DNA of 39,160 nt from Candidatus Coprenecus merdigallinarum (GTDB taxonomy: Bacteria > Bacteroidota > Bacteroidia > Bacteroidales > UBA932), in assembly GCA_018712545.1 (NCBI GenBank), contig DVGV01000078.1, positions 1 to 39,160 on the forward strand, read 5' to 3'. Positions 33,349 through 39,160 of this stretch are shown piece by piece; position 1 is the first letter of the stretch, and the number at the start of each line of letters is the position of its first letter. The notes under the pieces are model-generated. The model searched no databases. It was given only the letters and a program-made list of their open reading frames with translations, and was not told the origin of the DNA. The translations under genes and the position numbers were made by a program.

Positions 33349-33822
33349 CTATTCGTTGTGGTACGGTTCGCCCTTTATTATGGTCATGGCCCGGTACAGC
33401 TGCTCCTCGAAGAAGAGACGTATGATCTGATGAGAGAAAGTCATGTCCGACAGCGACAGCATTTCCGTTGCGGCCTCCCTTACTTTTGGGGAGAATCCGT
33501 AGGCGCCTCCTATTATGAACACCAGGCTCCTGCAGCCGGAGTCCATCAGCTTCCCCAGTCTCGCGGCCCATGCCGTGGACGTGTACCTCTCACCCTTCTC
33601 GTCGAGCAGGACCACGCGGTCCCCTTCTTTCAGCTTCTTGAGTATGAGCCCGCCTTCCTTTTCCTTGATTTCTGCGGGAGACAGGGAGGCCGTGCCGGAA
33701 AGCGCCGGTATCTCGATTCTGGAGAATCCGATGTACCGGCCCAGGCGCTTTTCGTACATGGCCATGCCTTCCTTGACGAAGTCGAAGGAGGTCTTGCCCA
33801 CTGTTATCAGGGTGATTTTCAT
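33349..33822 (-). CDS. rlmH: 23S rRNA (pseudouridine1915-N3)-methyltransferase RlmH
   Basis: A 157-residue SPOUT methyltransferase that N3-methylates pseudouridine 1915 in helix 69 of 23S rRNA. FIIGGAYGFSPKVREAA gives the SAM-binding knot, LSLSDMTFSHQIIRLFFEEQLYRA the conserved core, and the chain ends with GEPYHNE, the usual RlmH C-terminus. The histidine kinase gene starts 12 bases downstream, so the two are probably cotranscribed. Confidence 0.96.
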   Translation of the reverse strand: MKITLITVGKTSFDFVKEGMAMYEKRLGRYIGFSRIEIPALSGTASLSPAEIKEKEGGLILKKLKEGDRVVLLDEKGERYTSTAWAARLGKLMDSGCRSLVFIIGGAYGFSPKVREAATEMLSLSDMTFSHQIIRLFFEEQLYRAMTIIKGEPYHNE

Positions 33823-33843
33823 GTTTATGTCCTAATTCCCATA

Positions 33844-33851
33844 CAAAAGTA
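33844..33851 (-). promoter_or_regulatory. -7 element for rlmH
   Basis: The minus strand reads TACTTTTG (TAnnTTTG), 21 bases before the rlmH ATG. No well-spaced TTTG is seen upstream. Confidence 0.45.
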
Positions 33852-33914
33852 GCAAAATTTGCACCATAATTGGCCTGAATTTTGCTATTGTGTGAACAAA
33901 AAAGGAATAAATTG

Positions 33915-34334
33915 ATGAACAGGTTGGTTTTAATACTTGGACTTCTGTCTTTTCTTCCGATGCGGGCCATGTCCCAGAACGTGGTCAAAGCCGGTGTCGA
34001 GAAGGATGAGAGCAGCGTATTTGTTCCTATTGCCAAATATCTGCAAAGAGGTGATGCAGAGTGTCTTGCAGCATGGTTTGCGGATAACCTTCAAGTCAAT
34101 GTGATGGGCACCGTCTCCAACTGCAGCCGCTCGCAGGCCCGTCAGATTATCCGCAATTTCTTTACTAACTATACACCCCGCAACTTCGACATAGTCTATA
34201 AGAGCGGCACCTATCCCATGGAATATGCTGTGGGAAACCTGGACAGCGGCGGCAATATCTTCACGGTCACGATTCTGGTCAAGACCAACGATGCCGGTAA
34301 CTATATCGAGCAGCTCAAAATCGAAAAACAGTAA
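33915..34334 (+). CDS. DUF4783 secreted protein
   Basis: A 139-residue protein. I choose the ATG at 33915, giving a Sec-type signal peptide (NRLVLILGLLSFLPMRAMSQ, cleavage likely after AMS or MSQ). The mature part is a small NTF2-like/cystatin-like fold typical of DUF4783, with VFVPIAKYLQRGDAECLAAW, QARQIIRNFFTNYTP and YTLV-type final strands. No catalytic residues are evident and the function is unknown. It is divergent from rlmH (92-base spacer) and convergent with der. Confidence 0.82.
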   Translation: MNRLVLILGLLSFLPMRAMSQNVVKAGVEKDESSVFVPIAKYLQRGDAECLAAWFADNLQVNVMGTVSNCSRSQARQIIRNFFTNYTPRNFDIVYKSGTYPMEYAVGNLDSGGNIFTVTILVKTNDAGNYIEQLKIEKQ

Positions 34335-34427
34335 ACGCATCATAGCGGGCAAACTGCTGCGTTGTCTGCGGTATCGCGGCTTGCATTTTACCTGCTCTGA
34401 AGCGTTTACTACGATAGGTACGCTGTA

Positions 34428-34467
34428 CCGCAACGGCAGGAAAACACGGGAAATGCTGCCGTTGTGG
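34428..34467. repeat. Inverted repeat between DUF4783 gene and der
   Basis: CAACGGCAG (34431-34439) and CTGCCGTTG (34456-34464) pair perfectly. Three further outer pairs include one G-U, around a 16-base loop. It lies in the 150-base spacer between convergent genes and may terminate one or both transcripts, but no strong T-run follows. I see no gene in this spacer. Confidence 0.5.
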
Positions 34468-34484
34468 AAGAGGTTACGCGCCGG

Positions 34485-35795
34485 CTATTTTTGGCGCATG
34501 AAGATACGGATGGGACAGCCGGTGAAGTCGAAGTGCGAGCGCAGCTTATTCTCCAGATATCTCTTGTAAGGTGCCCCGATGTACTGCGGCAGATTGCAGA
34601 AGAAGGCAAATGAGGGACAGGGCGTAGGCAGCTGTGTGACGTACTTGATCTTGATGAACTTGCCCTTGGTCGAGGGGGGAGGATAGTTCTCGATCTCCTC
34701 GAGCATGACCTCGTTGAGGGTGGAGGTGGGTATCTTCCTGGAGTAGCTGGACCAGACCTTGGCAGTGGCGTCCAGCACGTCGAGGATTCTCTGTTTCTTG
34801 ATTACCGACGTGAATATGACCGGGATGTCGCTGAAGGGGGCGAGCCGCTTGCGGATGGACTCGGCGTATTCCTTCATGGTGTTGCCCGTCTTGTTCTCTA
34901 TGAGGTCCCACTTGTTGACGGCCACTACGCAGCCCTTGCTGTTCTTGAGGATGAGGTTGAAGATGGCCATATCCTGGGCTTCGACTCCGTACTGGGCGTC
35001 GATCATCAGGATGCAGACGTCCGAGTGCTCGATGGCGCGGATGGCCCTCATCACGGAGTAGAACTCCAGGTCCTCGCTGACCTTGGTCTTCTTGCGGAGG
35101 CCGGCGGTGTCGACGAGGATGAACTCGTGGCCGAACTTGTTGTAGTACGACTCCACTGCATCGCGGGTGGTGCCGGCCACAGGGGTGACGATGTTGCGCT
35201 CCTCCCCGAGGAAGGCATTGGTGATGGATGACTTGCCGGCGTTGGGCCGGCCTACGATGGCGATGCGGGGAACTCCGGCGTGCGGGTCTTCCACGGCCTT
35301 GTCGGCCGGGAGCATGGAGACGAGCTTGTCCAGCATGTCCCCGGTGCCGCTGCCGTTGGCCGAGGAGATGTCCCAGGGATCGCCCAGCCCCAGGGAGTAG
35401 AACTGATATGAGTCGAAGCGTTTCTCGGCGTTGTCCACCTTGTTGACCACCAGCAGGACGGGCTTGGCGCTGCGGCGCAGGATGTCGGCTATCTCCTCGT
35501 CGAAGTCGGTGATGCCGGTGCCCACTTCCACCAGGAAGAGAATTACGTCGGCCTCCTCGATGGCGATCATCACCTGCTTGCGGATCTCCTCCTCGAAGAC
35601 GTCCTCCGAGTTGGAGGTATATCCGCCGGTATCCACTACCGAGAAGGTGGTGCCGCACCACTCGCACTGACCGTAATGGCGGTCGCGGGTGACTCCGGCC
35701 GTCTCGTCGACGATGGCCTGGCGCATGCCTACAAGGCGGTTGAAAAGGGTCGATTTACCTACGTTGGGTCGTCCTACTATGGCTACTAAACTCAT
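34485..35795 (-). CDS. der: GTPase Der (EngA), 50S ribosome assembly
   Basis: Der has two tandem G domains and a KH-like C-terminal domain (about 350-436), and is needed for 50S subunit maturation. G domain 1: [12 protein letters not shown] (8-19), DTGG and NKVD. G domain 2: [12 protein letters not shown] (near 180), DTAGLRKK and NKWD. The 436-residue length is normal. It begins 13 bases after the small Cys-rich membrane protein and ends the ysxC-prs-nadE operon. Confidence 0.98.
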   Translation of the reverse strand: MSLVAIVGRPNVGKSTLFNRLVGMRQAIVDETAGVTRDRHYGQCEWCGTTFSVVDTGGYTSNSEDVFEEEIRKQVMIAIEEADVILFLVEVGTGITDFDEEIADILRRSAKPVLLVVNKVDNAEKRFDSYQFYSLGLGDPWDISSANGSGTGDMLDKLVSMLPADKAVEDPHAGVPRIAIVGRPNAGKSSITNAFLGEERNIVTPVAGTTRDAVESYYNKFGHEFILVDTAGLRKKTKVSEDLEFYSVMRAIRAIEHSDVCILMIDAQYGVEAQDMAIFNLILKNSKGCVVAVNKWDLIENKTGNTMKEYAESIRKRLAPFSDIPVIFTSVIKKQRILDVLDATAKVWSSYSRKIPTSTLNEVMLEEIENYPPPSTKGKFIKIKYVTQLPTPCPSFAFFCNLPQYIGAPYKRYLENKLRSHFDFTGCPIRIFMRQK

Positions 35796-35808
35796 ACTCT
35801 TTCTTGTT

Positions 35809-36084
35809 CTATTTCTTCTGTTCTGCAGGATGGTGGTCGCAGCTGCCCAGGGCGTTGAGGCCGCAGTCCGAGCAGGATGCCCCGTCGCAGGAGGCGGCGC
35901 CTCCCCGCTTGGGCCCCCAGAGCTTCATCTCCTCCTCCTTGGCGCAGATGATGCCCCGCTTGCGGAGCTCCTTGCTGTGCCCTATCTCACTGTCGGGGAA
36001 GGGCTTCTTCCGGAAGATGATGTTGAAGCACATGATGAAGACCGCGAGGCCTACGAAGATGATTGCTGCGATTAGAATTTCCAT
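35809..36084 (-). CDS. Small membrane protein with Cys-rich tail, unknown function
   Basis: A 91-residue protein with one N-terminal membrane helix (about 4-24). A conserved-looking block [20 protein letters not shown] follows, then a tail with five cysteines (Cys46, then [17 protein letters not shown]). The middle block resembles a Bacteroidota family of short 'membrane or secreted' proteins. The Cys pattern recalls metal or disulfide sites, and only loosely recalls NqrM, which I do not claim. It is 15 bases after nadE and 13 bases before der, so it belongs to that operon. Confidence 0.8.
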   Translation of the reverse strand: MEILIAAIIFVGLAVFIMCFNIIFRKKPFPDSEIGHSKELRKRGIICAKEEEMKLWGPKRGGAASCDGASCSDCGLNALGSCDHHPAEQKK

Positions 36085-36099
36085 TGTACCTATTATTAT

Positions 36100-36948
36100 T
36101 TATTCCGCCGGCTCGACCCATTTGCTCCTGTCCAGGAGAGGGGCGGTGCTCAGCCGTATCATGGGGGCCAGCTGGTGGACCTTGAAGGCCGCGGCCTTGC
36201 GGAGCCGGATGATTCTGTCCACGAGCCCCTTGTCCACGCCTTCCTGCAAAATCTGTTCCGCGCTGCAGCCGCCCTCGTTGAGGCGGTAGAGTACGGGGTC
36301 GAGGACGTCGTAGGGCGGGAGGGAGTCGGTGTCCTTCTGGCCTTCCTTCAGCTCGGCCGAGGGGGCCTTGGTGATGGTCGAGGAGGGGATGACCTCGCCG
36401 TTGCGGTTGATCCAGGCGGCCATCTCGTAGACCTCGGTCTTGTAGAGGTCGGCGATGACCATCAGGGCGCCGCAGAGGTCGCCGTAGAGGGTGCCGTAGC
36501 CCATCGAGAGCTCGCTCTTGTTGGTGGTGTTCAGGAGCAGAGCCCTGTGCCGGTTGGAGTAAATCATCAGGATGGTGCCGCGGATGCGGGCCTGGAGATT
36601 CTCCTGGGTGGTGTCCCAGTGGAAGTCCCCCTCGAAGAGAGGCTCGGTCTCCTTCATGAACCGGTCGTAGACGGCGCTGATGGGGACGATGTGGTATTTT
36701 ATTCCGAGATTGTCGGCCAGGGTCACCGCGTCATTGACGGAGTGGACGGTGGACCAGGAGGAGGGCATGAGGATGCCTGTGACATTGTCCTTGCCCAATG
36801 CCTCCACCGCCAGTGCCGCCACTACCGCGGAGTCCAGACCTCCGGACAGGCCCAGTACGGCCCGGGACATTCCCGCCTGAGCGAAAAAGTCCCGGATGGT
36901 GCGGATGATGCGGCTGTGTACGTCCCCGATGTTAGAACCCGAATGCAT
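36100..36948 (-). CDS. nadE: NAD synthetase, ammonia-dependent
   Basis: NadE amidates deamido-NAD+ to NAD+ using ATP. The ATP-pyrophosphatase P-loop LSGGLDSAVVAALA, PSSWSTVHSVND and NTTNKSELSMGYGTLYGD are clear. The glutaminase domain of long NadE is missing, so it should use free ammonia. I place the start at the ATG at 36948, giving 282 residues and a 17-base overlap with prs. The frame is open to 37005, but that part looks like shadow of prs. Confidence 0.93.
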   Translation of the reverse strand: MHSGSNIGDVHSRIIRTIRDFFAQAGMSRAVLGLSGGLDSAVVAALAVEALGKDNVTGILMPSSWSTVHSVNDAVTLADNLGIKYHIVPISAVYDRFMKETEPLFEGDFHWDTTQENLQARIRGTILMIYSNRHRALLLNTTNKSELSMGYGTLYGDLCGALMVIADLYKTEVYEMAAWINRNGEVIPSSTITKAPSAELKEGQKDTDSLPPYDVLDPVLYRLNEGGCSAEQILQEGVDKGLVDRIIRLRKAAAFKVHQLAPMIRLSTAPLLDRSKWVEPAE

Positions 36949-37894
36949 CGCTGATGGATTTGTAGTTGTAAATACGGTCGATAACCTCTGCGAACATGTC
37001 TGCAACGGAGAGGACGGTGAATTTCGAGAGGTCGGTGCCTGCGGGGGCTCTTAGGGGTATGGTGTCGGTTACGACCACCTCCTGGAGGGCGGACTTGTTG
37101 ATACGCTCGTAGGCCTGACCGGAGAATACCGGGTGGGTGGCCATGGCCCTTACGCTGAGGGCACCCTTCTCCATGAGCATGTCGGCGGCCTTGGTGATGG
37201 TGCCGGCGGTGTCGATCATGTCGTCGATGATGACTATGTTGCGGCCCTCCACGTCTCCGATGGCGGTCATGGATCCTACAACGTTGGGACGCTCACGCGA
37301 CTTGTGGCAGATGATCATGGGGCAGCCCAGCACGCGGGAGTAGGCGTTGGCTCTCTTGGCGCCTCCCATGTCGGGAGCTGCTATCGAGAGGTTGTCCAGC
37401 TGCATGTCGCGCAGGTAGGGCAGGAAAATGGTGCTGGCGTATATGTGGTCTACCGGGAAATCGAAGAAACCCTGGATCTGGTCGGCGTGCAGGTCGGTGG
37501 TGATGACCCTGTCGCAGCCGGCGGCGACGAGAAGGTTTGCGACAAGCTTGGCTCCGATGGATACTCTGGGACGGTCCTTGCGGTCCTGACGGGCCCATCC
37601 GAAGTAGGGAATGACGGCGATGACCTTGTAGGCCGATGCGCGTCGGGCGGCATCGATCATGAGCAGGAGCTCGAAGAGGTTGTCCAGGGGAGGGAAGGTG
37701 GACTGCACGATGAAGGTGGTGGTTCCGCGGACGGATTCGTTGAAGGCGGGCTGGAACTCGCCGTCACTGAAGTCAGTGACTATGGAGTCTCCGAGGTCGA
37801 GGCCGAGGGACTTTGCTATTTTCTCGGCCAGATAGCGTGATCCTCTGCAGGAGAAGATCTTGATTCCATGGGTGTGGGTTGTGGTGTGGTTCAT
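36932..37894 (-). CDS. prs: Ribose-phosphate pyrophosphokinase
   Basis: Prs makes PRPP from ribose-5-phosphate and ATP, feeding purine, pyrimidine, NAD, His and Trp synthesis. The 320-residue chain has the early FSCRGSRYLAEKIA segment, FSDGEFQ, PYFGWARQDRKDRPR, DLHADQIQGFF and the PRPP loop VIIDDMIDTAGTI. Length is normal for class I. It is 12 bases after ysxC and overlaps nadE, linking PRPP and NAD supply. Confidence 0.98.
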   Translation of the reverse strand: MNHTTTHTHGIKIFSCRGSRYLAEKIAKSLGLDLGDSIVTDFSDGEFQPAFNESVRGTTTFIVQSTFPPLDNLFELLLMIDAARRASAYKVIAVIPYFGWARQDRKDRPRVSIGAKLVANLLVAAGCDRVITTDLHADQIQGFFDFPVDHIYASTIFLPYLRDMQLDNLSIAAPDMGGAKRANAYSRVLGCPMIICHKSRERPNVVGSMTAIGDVEGRNIVIIDDMIDTAGTITKAADMLMEKGALSVRAMATHPVFSGQAYERINKSALQEVVVTDTIPLRAPAGTDLSKFTVLSVADMFAEVIDRIYNYKSISDAFGF

Positions 37895-37906
37895 ATGGTC
37901 AGTGTT

Positions 37907-38527
37907 TTATCGTTGGTCTTCAGTTGTTTCTGCCGTTGCTCCCCTCAGGTCGGCGTCTATGACGTCGAGGATGGCTTCCTTGCCGATGCGTTTCTCGGAT
38001 GAGGCGGGAATGACGGTCACCTCAGGCTGTATGGCGCCGATGGTGCGGGTCATGTAGGCCAGGCTGCGGTCCAGGGCTGATCTGGAGAGCTTGTCGCACT
38101 TGGTCAGGATGACGGTGAAGGGGATGCCGGCTCCTGCCACGGCGGTGATGAAGCTGCGGTCTATCTCCTGCAGCTCGTGCCTGGAGTCCAGCAGGATGAA
38201 CAGCCGTGCGAGCTCTTCCGACCGGCTGACATAGTTCTCGATCATGGCTTTCAGGGTAGCCTGCGCCTTTTTGGATGCCTTGGCAAATCCGTAGCCTGGA
38301 AGGTCTACCAGATACCACTTGTTGTTGATCAGGAAATGGTTGACCAGTATCGTCTTCCCAGGCATGGACGATGTCTTGGCCAGGTCCTTGCGGCCGCACA
38401 GCATATTGATGAGCGAGGACTTGCCCACATTGGACCGTCCGATGAAGGCGTACTCGGGCGCTCTCAGCTTAGGTTTCTGAGTCACGTTGGTGCTGCTTCC
38501 CTGGAATATGGCCGTCTTGATTATCAT
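37907..38527 (-). CDS. ysxC: Ribosome-biogenesis GTP-binding protein YsxC/YihA (EngB)
   Basis: A 206-residue TRAFAC GTPase for 50S assembly. G1 is GRSNVGKSSLINML, G3 DLPGYGFAKA and G4 TKCDKL, with the usual LRAPEYAFIGRS lead-in. It is first in the ysxC-prs-nadE-small protein-der operon. The promoter lies at 38544-38575. Confidence 0.96.
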   Translation of the reverse strand: MIIKTAIFQGSSTNVTQKPKLRAPEYAFIGRSNVGKSSLINMLCGRKDLAKTSSMPGKTILVNHFLINNKWYLVDLPGYGFAKASKKAQATLKAMIENYVSRSEELARLFILLDSRHELQEIDRSFITAVAGAGIPFTVILTKCDKLSRSALDRSLAYMTRTIGAIQPEVTVIPASSEKRIGKEAILDVIDADLRGATAETTEDQR

Positions 38528-38543
38528 ACCTTATTCAAAACGA

Positions 38544-38575
38544 CAAAAGTAGCAAATTTTCCATACCGTGCCAAG
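38544..38575 (-). promoter_or_regulatory. Bacteroidota-type promoter for the ysxC operon
   Basis: The minus strand has CTTG (38575-38572; one base off TTTG), 20 bases, then TACTTTTG (38551-38544). The start would be near 38538, leaving an 11-base leader before the ATG at 38527. Confidence 0.55.
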
Positions 38576-38605
38576 TCTTTTTCGACTGGCAGTGTTCTGC
38601 CCGGC

Positions 38606-39160
38606 TCAGGATCTCCTTTTGTCTTTTTTCGAAAGTCTGTCAAACATTGCCTTGAAAGTAGCGGCGGAGTGAAATCCTGGAGAAAAAAAGAATGTGTAGC
38701 CTTCAATCTGTATTTCATGGATATTGTACTTGGCAAGCTGAGAAATGAAATACTGGCTACGTGTAAGCATGTCCATGGTGGACAGGTCCTTGTAGTTGCT
38801 GCTGGTGACATCCATGCAGTTTATCGCAATTCCGAATCTGCCTTCATCAGTTGTTGTGGCGACAAATGAATCTATTTCAAACAGTGTCATCGGAGCCAAG
38901 AATGTCTCGCCGTTATTCAGAGTAATGGTTGATGACGGTATGAGCAGAGTACTGTCCGCCTGCTGAACTATCATGTCCCGCAGCATCCTCTCCGGGGAGT
39001 CTGCGGAGGGATGGTGCATATAAAACCATATCCAGCGATTGCCGTTAATTCTGTCAATACTGACACTAAGGAGTGTCGAGCCGTTAGGATTGATGGTCCT
39101 ATAATGGAAATCATTCATTGCGCATAGGTACGCTATGTCGCTATCTTGAGTTTTGAATTT
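38606..39160 (-). CDS. Hypothetical protein, 5' end beyond the window
   Basis: An internal ATG at 39118 gives 170 residues, but the frame stays open and protein-like to the window edge (KFKTQDSDIAYLCAMNDFHY), so the true start is probably outside. The 184 visible residues look soluble: mixed alpha/beta with RINGNRWIWFYMHHP, IDSFVATTTDEGRFGIAI and a C-terminal FKAMFDRLSKKDKR. I see no signal peptide, membrane helix or known motif in this part and assign no function. Codon choice is more A/T-rich than in the neighbouring ysxC operon. Confidence 0.7.
   Translation of the reverse strand, partial: KFKTQDSDIAYLCAMNDFHYRTINPNGSTLLSVSIDRINGNRWIWFYMHHPSADSPERMLRDMIVQQADSTLLIPSSTITLNNGETFLAPMTLFEIDSFVATTTDEGRFGIAINCMDVTSSNYKDLSTMDMLTRSQYFISQLAKYNIHEIQIEGYTFFFSPGFHSAATFKAMFDRLSKKDKRRS

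Noticed and set aside
34225-34569. 114-codon plus-strand frame after the DUF4783 gene
   Set aside because: Overlaps the end of that gene and of der, has no features, and runs across a hairpin.
36175-37840. Long plus-strand frames over nadE and prs
   Set aside because: Low-complexity Gly/Val/Asp antisense products; nadE and prs are certain.
1-39160. CRISPR array, prophage, toxin-antitoxin or restriction-modification system
   Set aside because: No regularly spaced direct repeats, phage structural genes, methyltransferase/endonuclease pairs or small toxin-antitoxin pairs were seen; RlmH is an rRNA methyltransferase.

Overview
The window is chromosomal DNA from a Bacteroidota bacterium, almost certainly order Bacteroidales, of fairly high G+C. 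Four things support this. Several genes follow a -7 element of the form TAnnTTTG, twice with a TTTG 21 bases upstream. Small families typical of the phylum are present (DUF4834, DUF4783, a pRiA4b ORF-3-like protein upstream of miaA). SerA is the short, ACT-less form. A serC-serA-DUF1015 operon is present. I cannot name the genus from sequence alone.

Layout. Positions 1-1880 are a degraded, gene-poor stretch: a frameshifted AlbA_2 (Schlafen/RecG-like) gene that meets an opposing open frame near 248, then about 1 kb with several inverted repeats and small protein-like remnants. On the minus strand, 1955-7308 holds two units: an acyl-CoA reductase, a pRiA4b-like protein and miaA; then, from its own promoter, a K+/H+ antiporter and a DUF362 ferredoxin-like protein ending in a clear terminator. 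Divergently, 7372-9377 carries an IMPACT-family protein, pyrB and pyrI. Next come serC-serA-DUF1015 (9453-12747, strong promoter, terminator) and a sugar-nucleotidyltransferase. A 101-base element with a perfect 29-bp inverted repeat (13794-13894) separates it from convergent recQ.

From 16243 to 28353 ten genes run on the plus strand with gaps of 30 bases or less: kdsD, an arginase-family gene, nhaA, an FKBP lipoprotein, a 749-residue membrane-anchored unknown, DUF4834, an MsbA-like ABC exporter, an acyl-CoA/AMP ligase, dCMP deaminase and an S41 protease. Many act in or on the envelope (Kdo synthesis, ion exchange, lipid export and activation, periplasmic folding and proteolysis). tRNA-Leu(CAG) and its terminator follow.

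An NtrX-like response regulator without a DNA-binding domain (28555-29712) converges on a 1200-residue NtrY-like membrane histidine kinase (29734-33336), which lies just downstream of rlmH. A DUF4783 gene is divergent from rlmH. The minus-strand operon ysxC-prs-nadE-small Cys-rich membrane protein-der (38527 to 34485) covers ribosome assembly GTPases and PRPP/NAD synthesis. A gene open at its 5' end runs off the right edge.

Most of the window is core metabolism. I did not find a convincing new defence or mobile system. The parts most worth a second look are the 29-bp inverted-repeat element, the structured region 1200-1840, the HTH-less regulator with its kinase, and the uncharacterised envelope cluster at 20293-26317.
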